A DNA stretch of 64,000 nt from CAVQFB01 sp963711675 (GTDB lineage: Bacteria; Acidobacteriota; Terriglobia; Terriglobales; Acidobacteriaceae): contig CAVQFB010000008.1 in NCBI GenBank assembly GCA_963711675.1, positions 222,363 to 286,362 of the forward strand, written 5' to 3'. Of the stretch, positions 47,035 through 56,203 are shown piece by piece. Below the pieces are notes generated by a model. It ran no database searches. It saw only the letters and a list, made by a program, of their open reading frames with translations, and was not told where the DNA came from. Position 1 is the stretch's first letter. The number at the start of each line of letters is the position of its first letter. The translations under genes and the position numbers were made by a program.

Positions 47035-47063
47035 ATGTTAGGCGGGAGTCAAGGACAAGTCAA
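47035..47063 (-). promoter_or_regulatory. Promoter of kinase copy 2, immediately before the start codon
   Basis: Minus-strand TTGACT (47058-47063), 17-base spacer and TAACAT (47035-47040) end 11 bases before the ATG at 47023. The arrangement mirrors kinase copy 1 and predicts a nearly leaderless mRNA. Confidence 0.7.
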
Positions 47064-47464
47064 TGAAAGCCGAGATGCACGGACAGCCGGGCAAGTCGGC
47101 GTGGATGAGGCCGAATGCATGAAGCCGCGGAAGTACCGATATTGATCAACGAAGTGATCCGCTCAGCCGGTGGTGCTGCCCGGTTTTCCGATGGTCGCAG
47201 CCGTGGCACCAAAGTTGACGGCCAGCCCTGACGAAGTCCGCTGCTGCCTTGACCGCCATCCATCTGTCCCGTAGTAGCGGCAGTAGCGCGATCCGGCCTA
47301 GCATCTTCTCGAACCGTCGCCGGTTCAGGGGCCCTGCTCCTCAGCGGTGTATCATGCTGCTACTTTGGACTAAGGAGAACGTTTCGGTTTAGAACGCGGT
47401 CTGGAGGTGTCTCTTAGGAGAATTCCGGTCCAGACCGGCGCGCCCATCCAAACTGAGGTAAGGA
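47064..47464. other. Divergent intergenic region between kinase and hybrid histidine kinase
   Basis: About 400 bases with no recognised gene. GAACCG-TCGC-CGGTTC at 47311-47326 is a perfect 6-bp hairpin or inverted repeat and could be an operator for the histidine kinase gene. Confidence 0.45.
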
Positions 47465-50344
47465 ATGCGGCCTGCACAGGGCGGAGAAGAACTCGGCAAC
47501 CTTCGGGTAGCTTTGGCGGCGACGAGGCGTTGCATGCGGGCAGTCATGCAAGCCACCAACGAGAACCTGCTCATGGAGCAAGTGTGCGCCATTCTCGTAG
47601 ACGTAGGATACCGCTTTTGTTGGGTTGGGGCCGCTGAACAGAATGACGAAAAAACAGTTCGTCCCCTCGCCTGGGCTGGATACGAGAATGGATATCTGTC
47701 CACCATAAGAATTAAATGGTCTGATTCGGAACTTGGTCGAGGTCCGTCCGGGAAGGCGATCCGAACAGCAAGGCCCGCAGTCTTCCAGGATCTTGCAGAG
47801 AATCCCGATTTCTTAGCTTGGCAGACTGAGGCCGGTAAACGGGGATACCGTTCTAGTTGTGCGCTGCCCCTAATGGCCCAGGGTGTACCGTTCGGGGTGA
47901 TCTCCATCTACGCCGACCAACCGGCAGTCTTCGGCGAGGCTGAAGTGGAGTCGCTGGCCAACCTCGCGGATATCTTGTCATTTGGAATTACCAACCTTCG
48001 CGAACGGCACGACGCCGAGGCTGCTCTAACGGAAGTCACCGAACTCAATCAGCAGGTCATTTCCGGTGCTCACGAAGGCATCATCGTTTACGACCAGGAC
48101 CTTCGTTGCCAAATGTGGAACCCCTTCATGGAGGAACTCACTGGCCTCTCGCCCCGGGAAGTGGTGGGCAGCCTTCCCTTCGAAAAGTTTCCCTTCCTCC
48201 GCAAACTAGGCGTGGAAAAGGGGCTGCAAAAGGCGTTGGCCGGCGAAGCGAATGTTAGCGATGACGTTCCGTTGACACTTCCCCACAGTGGACGGACGTT
48301 TTGGGTTTCCGGGCGGCATACTCCCCTGCGCAACAGTTTTGGGCAGGTGACAAAAGTGCTTGTGACCCTGCGAGATATCACTGAACGCAGAACAGCGGAA
48401 GAAGCCCTGCGGCAGAGCGAGGAGCGGTTGCGGCAAGCCGCCCGTGCTTCCCACATCGGCACATGGGATCACGATCACCTCACCGGCACGATCTACTGGT
48501 CGCCGGAGCAGCGAGACATCTACGGCTTTGGCCGCGATGAAGTGGTGACCCTATCGCTGTACTTGGATCATGTATACCCCGAGGACCGCGAGGCAATGGT
48601 GGAGGGTGTCCGGCGCGCCCACGACCCAGCCGGTGACGGATTATTTGACGTCGAGCATCGAATCGTACGCCGCGATGGCGACATACGGTGGCTGATCACA
48701 CGGTCGCAAACCTTCTTCGAACGGGAAGGTGACGCGCGTCATAAAGTACGCACCATCGGCGCCACACTCGACATCACCGAACGCAAGCGGGTAGAGGAGG
48801 AGTTGCGCCAGGCAGAAGAGAAGTATCGCGAGATCTACGAGGGGGCTGTCGTTGGTATTTTCCAAAGTGGTCCAAGCGGGCGCTATCTTAGCGTTAATCC
48901 AGCCATGGCAAGGATGCTTGGTTATGACTCTCCCCAAGAACTGCTAACAAGCATCAGTGATATTTCTCGGCAAGTCTACGCCGATCCCAAGAATCGCCAG
49001 GCGTTCCGACTCTTGATAGAGCAGCAAGGAGTCGTACAGAACTTTGAGTGCCAGGTCTGTCGCAAAGACGGTAGCAAGATCTGGGTCTCTGTGAATGCCC
49101 GTGCTGTGCGCAAAGATGGAGTACTGATAGGTTACGAAGGCACGAACGTGGATATCACGGAACGTAAGCTCTTGGAAGAACAACTGCGCCAAGCCAAGAA
49201 GATGGAAGCCGTAGGGCGGTTGGCCGGGGGGGTGGCGCACGATTTCAACAACATCCTTGGCGTGATTACCGGGTACAGCGATCTCTTGCTCAGTCGGGTC
49301 GCACCAGAGGATCCGGTGAACAGGCACCTGACGCAAATCAAGAAAGCCTCAGAACGGGCCGTCTTACTCACCCGGCAGCTCTTGGCGTTTAGCCGGAGGC
49401 AGGTTGTCTTTCCCAAAGTCCTTGATCTAAACGAAGTGGTACGTAACCTGATCACAATGTTGATGCGAATAGTCGGCGAGGATATTGCTATTTCGTTCCT
49501 GCCGACTACCCCGATTGGCAGCATTGATGCCGACCCGGGCCAGATTGAACAAGTCCTGATGAATCTGGTGGTGAACGCGCGCGACGCGATGCCGAGCAGA
49601 GGCAAGATCGTCATCGAGACGGGGAATGCTGAACTCGACGATCACTTCGTTTCCCAGAACCCGGGTTCCCATGCGGGACAATATGTCGTTTTGAAGGTGA
49701 GCGACACGGGATGCGGCATGGACGAAAATATCAAAGCGCAAATCTTCGAGCCTTTCTTCACCACCAAGGGAGTTGGGCAGGGGACCGGCCTCGGACTCTC
49801 GACCGTGTACGGAATTGTGAAGCAGAGCGGGGGCAACATCTGGGTTTACAGCGAACCCGGAAAGGGCACAACGTTCGAGATTTATTTTCCGACAGTGGCC
49901 AAAAGAGCCGAAGAGCTGGTGCCGTCCCATGAAAACGCCGAACTTCCGGGAGGATCAGAAACGATTTTGGTGGTGGAAGATGACCAGCCTCTGCGCGAAC
50001 TGACGGTCAGCATGCTGCAAGCTGCCGGTTACCGAGCCATCGAAGCAAAAGATGCGGAAACCGCGCTAGACATCCTAAGAGTCTCTAAACCAGAAATCGA
50101 TCTTCTGCTCACGGATGTCATCATGCCAGGAAAGAACGGGTTTGAGCTTCTGGAACAGGCCAAGGCAGTCTATCCCAATCTTCGTTCGTTATTCATGTCG
50201 GGATACCCCGGCGATCTGGTTGCTCTGCGCGGCGGGGAGATGCCAGAAGCCGCGTTCCTGGAGAAGCCGTTTACTAGAAGGTTGCTGCTCACGAAAGTTT
50301 ACTCGGCGCTGCACATTCAGTCTGCAAAGCAGCAATGGCATTAA
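47465..50344 (+). CDS. Hybrid sensor histidine kinase (GAF-PAS-PAS-PAS-HisKA-HATPase-REC)
   Basis: This 959-residue soluble sensor kinase has a GAF domain (about residues 20-180; GYRSSCALPL), three PAS/PAC modules (about 190-320, 320-440, 445-570) each ending in a DITER motif, and a phospho-acceptor H-box GGVAHDFNNIL. The ATPase boxes are NLVVNARDAM, SDTGCGMD, EPFFTTKG and GTGLGLSTVYGIVKQSGG. A C-terminal receiver domain has its phospho-Asp in LLLTDVIMPGKNG. No membrane segment is present, so it senses cytoplasmic signals. No output-regulator gene is adjacent. An AAGGA sequence precedes the ATG. Confidence 0.92.
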   Translation: MRPAQGGEELGNLRVALAATRRCMRAVMQATNENLLMEQVCAILVDVGYRFCWVGAAEQNDEKTVRPLAWAGYENGYLSTIRIKWSDSELGRGPSGKAIRTARPAVFQDLAENPDFLAWQTEAGKRGYRSSCALPLMAQGVPFGVISIYADQPAVFGEAEVESLANLADILSFGITNLRERHDAEAALTEVTELNQQVISGAHEGIIVYDQDLRCQMWNPFMEELTGLSPREVVGSLPFEKFPFLRKLGVEKGLQKALAGEANVSDDVPLTLPHSGRTFWVSGRHTPLRNSFGQVTKVLVTLRDITERRTAEEALRQSEERLRQAARASHIGTWDHDHLTGTIYWSPEQRDIYGFGRDEVVTLSLYLDHVYPEDREAMVEGVRRAHDPAGDGLFDVEHRIVRRDGDIRWLITRSQTFFEREGDARHKVRTIGATLDITERKRVEEELRQAEEKYREIYEGAVVGIFQSGPSGRYLSVNPAMARMLGYDSPQELLTSISDISRQVYADPKNRQAFRLLIEQQGVVQNFECQVCRKDGSKIWVSVNARAVRKDGVLIGYEGTNVDITERKLLEEQLRQAKKMEAVGRLAGGVAHDFNNILGVITGYSDLLLSRVAPEDPVNRHLTQIKKASERAVLLTRQLLAFSRRQVVFPKVLDLNEVVRNLITMLMRIVGEDIAISFLPTTPIGSIDADPGQIEQVLMNLVVNARDAMPSRGKIVIETGNAELDDHFVSQNPGSHAGQYVVLKVSDTGCGMDENIKAQIFEPFFTTKGVGQGTGLGLSTVYGIVKQSGGNIWVYSEPGKGTTFEIYFPTVAKRAEELVPSHENAELPGGSETILVVEDDQPLRELTVSMLQAAGYRAIEAKDAETALDILRVSKPEIDLLLTDVIMPGKNGFELLEQAKAVYPNLRSLFMSGYPGDLVALRGGEMPEAAFLEKPFTRRLLLTKVYSALHIQSAKQQWH

Positions 50345-50443
50345 GACCTTCTGCTCCACCGTCTTTCGCAAGCCTCTGGCAACAAATACCCAGCTTTGCT
50401 GGAAGTGGCTATCCCTAGCCTCGAGGACTACTCTGGCGGGCTC

Positions 50444-50565
50444 TCACATTGCTATCTTTAAGGACGCGGAATTCCTGCTCGGATTGATCAATTCCACGGC
50501 CGCGTGATGGTCAGCGGGGTATTGCGTTCGATTGCCGCGGCGGTTCGTCTCCGCAGGCCTTGCTT
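50444..50565 (-). pseudogene. C-terminal remnant of a small protein gene (relative of 54524-54730)
   Basis: On the minus strand this fragment reads AAAIERNTPLTITRP and then, after a one-base shift, VELINPSRNSASLKIAM and a stop. The small protein at 54524-54730 ends AAVERNKLLTTKQS, VEFIKRSKASASLTIAM and a stop, so the two are homologous. No start or N-terminal part is evident here. Confidence 0.6.
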
Positions 50566-50625
50566 GGCGAGATCCCGCGGAGGCCCGGATTCATTCTCCC
50601 TTTCAAAAGACGGCGGCCGTAACCG

Positions 50626-52311
50626 TTACTTGCAGTTACTAAACTTCGCCGAAGCAATTCGTGTGCTCCAGTCGAAGGCCTGGGTGACCTGGTAGTACTC
50701 CTGGGTGTACCAGAAGGTGCAACCATCCTGGTCGATCCGCATGGCGCTGTAGTCTCCCCAGCGGTTGGAAGTATCCGGCTGTGAACCAGCGCCAGCAACT
50801 ACCTTAACCTCGCCCTCCAACTTGCCGAGACCCACCTTATCGTTCACCTTGCGTCCGGCTATGGCAATGGATGGATACGTGGGAGTACCACCCTGGCAGG
50901 TGTCCCCGCAGGACTTGCTGTAACCGACGAGGATGTCGCCAACCTTATCCCTGGCAACCGAACCCATCCAGCGCCAGACCCCATTAGGAGCGTAGGTACC
51001 CTGCTGGTGAACCTTCAAAGCGGTCGGTGCAACCTTCTTAACCGGCGCGGTGATCTCCATCCAGCGCACTCCAATCTGGCCGCCCGAGGCTTCCACGTCG
51101 AAATTCACCAGCCAATGTTGTGCCGGTGGTTGTTTGGTGTCATTCTTGCCATTCCAGTAGGCGAAGCGATACATCAAGCGATCACCAAGAGAGTCAACAA
51201 GGTCGGTGATGCCTTTCTGTGGAACGCAAGCGCCACCAAAATTGCCGTGGCAGGAGGGGGTGAAGGTGGCAATGGGTATCAGTTGGGAGTCGTTATCGCC
51301 GGTAAAGGTCGCACCCTTACCCCAGTTGCTCTGGTCTTTGATATGCACCGAATACAACGACAGATGGGAATTGTCGATGTCGCCTAAGCTGCCAATGGCG
51401 AACTCATCCTGGCCCGCCGGAGGAGGAGTCGCAGAGTCGCGGTCGCCGGGTAATAAGCTGTCTTCAAAATTGGGGGAATTGTTTGGGTATTGGTGGCAAA
51501 TCTGTTCCGCCGTCTGGTCGCCTACCAAAAGCTTCTTGCTGTTGTAAGCGCACAGGACCGGACCCTGGAAGCCAGCTCCGCCAGGCCCGAAGTTGTTCCA
51601 GGTTTGGAAGTAGCCCGTGGGCCAGATTCCCCACTTCGGATAGTCGGGGAAGCCGTTGTTCAGAACCGGGAACTGATACAGATAGTAGGTGCCGTTTGCA
51701 TCCGCGGTAGTGGAAACAGCCATGCAGACGCCGTAGTTCCCAGTGAACACGTTCTGAGCTAGCAGCCAGCGATGCGCCACCATGTCCCACTGGGCGATGA
51801 TGTCGCCATCATTATTGCTGGAGCAAATTCCACCAAGGTTCTGCCAAAGCAGGTTGCCCTGGATGGCTGGCCGCAAGTGTAAGGCTTACTCTTCTGGCAG
51901 ACCGTATAGGAGACATTGACCCATTGCACGATCTGGGTGTCGCCAACCGCCATGTTGGTATCGGGAGGTGCGTCTGGAACGCTGTAGTTGGGAAAACCGT
52001 TGCCAACTCCCAGGAGATTCGCGCCGACAGTGTACGCCGATACAGACGGAAGAAAGCTCTGCTCGACCGCATCCACGACAGGCCCCGCATGTGGTTTGGG
52101 AATGCGGCGGACCGGGTTGGCTTCGTGAAAGCCATACTGCGTTGGCTGTGGCAGCTTGGCGAGTTCGCTGAGCGGAGCAGAAATAGCAAACGCCTGTGCA
52201 CGTCGTATGGTGGTGTTTTCGTCCTGCGCAGCAAGCGGCAGGCTAGTTAGAAAGAGGACGCCCATCGGCTAGCATGGACGAGCCGATGATTGTCTTGTAA
52301 TTTCTGGTCAT
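50626..52311 (-). CDS. Large secreted protein, same unknown family as 30833-32950 (copy 2), frameshifted
   Basis: This protein of about 560 residues is split by two indels. An ATG at 52311 gives MTRNYKTIIGSSMLA. An extra base near 52270 leads into the rest of the signal peptide (MGVLFLTSLPLAAQ). A missing base near 51872 joins SKPYTCG to PAIQGNLLWQNLGG. Core blocks shared with copy 1 are PPDTNMAVGDTQIVQWVNVS, SLGDRLMYRFAYWN, GVRWMEI and NRWGDYSAMRIDQDGCTFWY. It lacks the C-terminal Thr/Ser-rich domain of copy 1 and ends soon after the last shared block. Export is clear; function is unknown. Confidence 0.78.
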
Positions 52312-52667
52312 ATTTTTGTCACTCTTGTCCCTTTCTTTGCGACCTGGCGCTCTTCAGTAGATTTGAGCTACGGGTTGCGATGGCTGAACGATGCGAGACA
52401 ATTTGGTTTCACTTTAGCAAGCAAACCCAAAGCCAGCCGCCCAGCCGGAGCAAGTAAAACACAGACAAGAGCAAGACACAACTGTTAACTCGTACTTATA
52501 GGGAGACCATCTTCTATGGAGACTATTTTCTCTGGTAGTAAAACCAGCCGGGGCGGGGTGCTTTCAGGCGAAGACTCTCGCACGTGCTTCCGGGCAAATG
52601 GCCCGACTCCTGCCCCAGCGCCCAAGAGATAAGGCGCAAACGCACGCCGCATGCGGCGAGGGCTGAC
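52312..52667. other. Divergent intergenic region
   Basis: About 350 bases between two divergently transcribed secreted-protein genes. No gene recognised. Confidence 0.4.
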
Positions 52668-54434
52668 ATGCTACCATCGTCGTCGGAGGCCAACGGCTGG
52701 GACCCTCCAAAAGAAAAATGGCCCCCCCTGCGACAAAACAAGCATGATCTATTCCCGCGTATCGGGAGGGCGTGCGCGCTTCTCACGCTTCTGGCGGGTA
52801 TCGCGGCCGCAGGGTTCGCGCAGCACAGCGCCGTGCTGGACGCGGGCGGCGGCAGAAAAACCGAATTGGACTACGACGCGGCAGACAGAGTTATCCAACA
52901 GCGCACCATCGGCGCGGACGGCAAAGTGATGGAGAAAATAGACTACGAGTACTTGCCTGGGCATCTGGGACCTCAGCAAACCGACACGGCGTATTGGCCA
53001 AACGGCAAGGTTCGCAAGATCACGCTGGTGACCTACGATGAGAGCTCGAACTTCACGGGAGAATTCATTCGTGTTTTCGATGAATCTGAAAGCCAGGTTG
53101 CCGGGCACAAACTGACTCACAACCCCTGGAATGGTGTGTACACTTGCGCCGATTGGAATGTGGCCGAGCAGGCTTACAAATCCGTGGAGTGCCCGTCCGG
53201 CGAAGGATCGTCGGGCGCTGCGGAAAGAGTAACGAAGTTTACCCGGCGGGAAGTGACGCAGGCATTGGACGCCGCGCGAACAACCGCCCAACGAGGAACG
53301 AAAGAGCGGTACATGCACCCCATGGCGCCGGTACCGCAGCCCATCACCGCCGCGAGCCCAGAGGTCGGGATCGTGGCGCCAGCGCAAATTCGTCCTGGCG
53401 AAAGAGTCTCCGGCATCGTGACCGAGGACGCGAGCAAGTATGACGGGATGCCCGAAGTGAGCGTAACGCGATTGGCTCTGCCATTCGAACCCGGCGGTGA
53501 AGCTCCGAGGTTGTCAAGCTGGAAATTCGAGGTAGAGGGCGAACCACCACAAGCTGCCGATGGGCCGATCACCTTCATCGCTCCGCGCGGCGCCTCAGAG
53601 TTGAAGGTTACGTTCCGGCAGGCGGGCGATCCGGCTCATTCGGTTACAAAGGTGTTGTATTTCCCCAAAAGCTCGACTAGCGCGCTCCCCTCACAATCGT
53701 TTCAGTCAGCAGCGCTGTGCATAAAAGGCCAGCTGTGCATGGTGCGAGGGCCTTTTAGCGGAGACAGCGCTGAGACCTTTGCTGCCTTTGAAGAACGCCC
53801 CGCGACGATTGTGGCGGAGACGCCAGAAGCTGCCTACATAAGCATCCCAGAGTTGACTGAACCAGGGTCACGCCCTTTGTTTATCGCCGAGGGGGCGAAA
53901 CTGGTTGCGCTGCCGGTAGTGGTTGGTGAATTCTTCATCAAGAACAACGGGCGCGAGCTGCAAGCGGGACAAACATTGATTGTGTTTCCGACGCTGGATG
54001 GTCCTTCGGATATACCGGATGGACTGTGGAGGGCCGGAAACTATCCGGCGACGAACCTCGATCAAGCAAGAAAAATGGTGCCCGGATACCAGATGCCACG
54101 TGGAGATGAAGAAGATGAAGAAAGAGGTCAAGACCAAGACGTGCGCAAGAAACCGGAGGCTCAGACAAAGCACGCGACAAAAGGAAAAAGCGGCGAAATT
54201 CTTCTGGTCATAAAGAATGATACGCCGGGGCAGATCTCGTTGTGGGGATCGAAGGATCAGGCCCTAGTCTTCCACCTCAACGACGAATCGTTTCGGAGGG
54301 GCGAGTTCAAGTATGACTTGCTGGTCGAGGCCCACAGGTCCGGTCCGGTCAGAGTGAAAGGCTATGTCATCCCGTTCCTAGAACCCGTCGCGGGTCAAGA
54401 GTTCGATGTGAAATCACCAGCATCCGGGCAGTAG
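52668..54434 (+). CDS. Secreted protein of unknown function
   Basis: This protein of about 588 residues has an internal-looking signal segment (ACALLTLLAGIAAAGFAQ, residues about 35-52 from the chosen ATG). A region with RHS/YD-like flavour follows (RKTELDYDAADRVIQQRTIG, KVMEKIDYEYLPG). Then come beta-rich stretches and a highly charged segment (GDEEDEERGQDQDVRKKPEA) before the C-terminus. I recognise no enzymatic motif. The start could also be at 52584. The ATG at 52668 has GCGAGGG seven bases upstream and keeps the signal nearer the N-terminus. It stands alone. Confidence 0.72.
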   Translation: MLPSSSEANGWDPPKEKWPPLRQNKHDLFPRIGRACALLTLLAGIAAAGFAQHSAVLDAGGGRKTELDYDAADRVIQQRTIGADGKVMEKIDYEYLPGHLGPQQTDTAYWPNGKVRKITLVTYDESSNFTGEFIRVFDESESQVAGHKLTHNPWNGVYTCADWNVAEQAYKSVECPSGEGSSGAAERVTKFTRREVTQALDAARTTAQRGTKERYMHPMAPVPQPITAASPEVGIVAPAQIRPGERVSGIVTEDASKYDGMPEVSVTRLALPFEPGGEAPRLSSWKFEVEGEPPQAADGPITFIAPRGASELKVTFRQAGDPAHSVTKVLYFPKSSTSALPSQSFQSAALCIKGQLCMVRGPFSGDSAETFAAFEERPATIVAETPEAAYISIPELTEPGSRPLFIAEGAKLVALPVVVGEFFIKNNGRELQAGQTLIVFPTLDGPSDIPDGLWRAGNYPATNLDQARKMVPGYQMPRGDEEDEERGQDQDVRKKPEAQTKHATKGKSGEILLVIKNDTPGQISLWGSKDQALVFHLNDESFRRGEFKYDLLVEAHRSGPVRVKGYVIPFLEPVAGQEFDVKSPASGQ

Positions 54435-55616
54435 GTTACCGCACGGCTACTTTCTTCGCGCGGGCGGGAGAATGGGGGACTTTCAAGGCCGGCTGACCTT
54501 CCGGGATAAAGAGCGGCGGAACCCTACATCGCTATTGTCAAGGACGCGGAAGCCTTGCTCCGCTTGATGAATTCCACGCTCTGTTTGGTGGTCAGCAGCT
54601 TGTTGCGTTCGACCGCAGCCCTGATGCTGTGCTCCAAATTCTCCAATTCTTCCGCCCTGATCTTGGATTTCAGTTCCTCGGTCAGAGCAGGAGTGCGTTG
54701 CCGGAGCTCCCGGGAATTTTCCTTCGCCATTCTCAGACAATGTGGGCGAAGAGACCGCTCTTTTCTATCCCGCAGCGAACTATCTTGCGCAGAAAATTCC
54801 GAAATGGCCAGAGAGCACTCCCGGCCGACCAGGCTGCGGCTTTGTACGATCCGGTCGGAAAGAAGGAAGAGTGAGATTGCTCCACTCTTCGTGCCGAGGG
54901 ACAACACAGGGTATCTGATCATCACATTCCCCAAATGTCTGCGTCCAAACAGACTCGAAGCGATGGGTTTAAACGGCGGGCTACACCAAACGACTTGCCA
55001 GTTATGTGGCATGCCGGTGAGTTTCGAAATCAATCACGAGATTGAGCCGCTGATGAAACGCAACCAGGCCTGAGGCCAGGAGCAATTCCAAGCTTCAGTG
55101 ATTCTTGCTGGGGGCAAACTTTCCGCTGTGCTCAGATCGGCTTAGGGCGTTTAGTCGCTACCAGCACTCCCAACACAGTGGCTGTGGTGCGAACATTTCC
55201 CGCAATCGTTATTAGCGCTTCCGACATGGGGAGGGTGTTGCTCCGCCAATCTCTCAAGACGCGTGCTGACACTGTGGAGTTGATCGACTTCGCGCAAGAT
55301 CGCTTCAAAAGGCATGGATATACCGCTCTCTCGCTCAGAAACCTAAGGTGGAAGAACTTCAGATGGACTGGCTTAGGTCAGAAGACCTGAAAGAGGAGAA
55401 GATGTTAACCACCTCATTGCGCACTGTAACACGTAGAGGTGGCTTGCGCGCCCTAAATTCAACCTGGAGAGGCGCCGCCGACTTGTGAGAAGCCGAGAGG
55501 GCCCCGTCCGCACAAAGACCAGAGTCCCGTCTTTTTTGGGAACGCAGCTCTAGTCGTGGAGAACAATGTTGAGAAGGGAACTGTGAACCTGCAAGGCATC
55601 GCCGGCGTGATAGTCA
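54435..55616. other. Low-coding debris region around one small gene
   Basis: Apart from the small protein at 54524-54730 I see no supported gene. Overlapping frames on both strands lack RBSs and family signatures. Together with the AsmA fragment that follows, this looks like an area of gene loss. Confidence 0.5.
54524..54730 (-). CDS. Small helical protein of unknown function
   Basis: This 68-residue protein is predicted to be mostly helical and charged (TEELKSKIRAEELENLEHS, then IRAAVERNKLLTTKQSVEFI). It ends KRSKASASLTIAM. A decayed homologue of its C-terminal half lies at 50444-50565, and the coding frame is conserved between them, which supports it as a real gene family. The open frame continues upstream to 55033 without recognisable content, so the start is uncertain. 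Function unknown. Confidence 0.55.
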   Translation of the reverse strand: MAKENSRELRQRTPALTEELKSKIRAEELENLEHSIRAAVERNKLLTTKQSVEFIKRSKASASLTIAM

Positions 55617-56040
55617 ATGAACCCTAATTCCCTGCCATCATGGCTTTCTTTTCGATTCGCAGAACAGCGCAATCCACGGTTATCCCTCCTATCCAAGGCC
55701 GATCGTCCTGCTTTGACGGGAGCCATGAACTTCCGAACGCAAGTCTTGATTCCCCCTGGGGAGCGAGACTTCATTGAAAGAGTGAATCTGCAGGGAGACT
55801 TTGGAATCGATGCGGCGACTTTCGCCAGCTCGACGACGCAGGGGAACGTTGACAACCTCAGTCAGGTGGCTGAGGGCGAGAAGGAAAACGACGATCCGGC
55901 CGACGTCGTTGAGAATCTGAAGGGACATGTCGTGCTCAAAAACGCCATCGCCACGTTTTCGGATTTCTCCTTCAGCGTTCCGGGTGCGCTTGCTCGTGTG
56001 CACGGCACGTACGTCGCTTTTTGTTCGTCTATCATGCGGA
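55617..56040 (+). pseudogene. AsmA-like protein fragment
   Basis: About 120 residues match the C-terminal part of acidobacterial AsmA-like envelope proteins: RPALTGAMNFRTQVLIPPGERDFI, then GNVDNLSQVAEGEKENDDPA, then VENLKGHVVLKNAIATFSDF and SVPGALARVHGTY. Neither the N-terminal domain nor the normal C-terminal continuation after HGTY is present in any frame nearby, so this is a remnant left by deletion. AsmA proteins act in lipid or outer-membrane homeostasis; this fragment is unlikely to work. Confidence 0.65.
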
Positions 56041-56203
56041 GTAACTCGCTCTGCGAACGTGTGCACGGAGGTCGCTGGATGCATGTACCTGTCGGCTCCC
56101 CGTCGTACTGGCCAGCCACCCGCAACAGCATTACTTCCGGCTTGCCGACCATCGTCCCGGAATGCACCGGATGGAGTCTCCCGGAATCACATCCCGCGGG
56201 TCA

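Noticed and set aside
54900..55073. Small plus-strand frame with TCQLCGMPVSFEINHEIEP
   Set aside because: The CxxC is suggestive, but there is no RBS-backed start and I cannot place it in a family; it lies in the debris zone.
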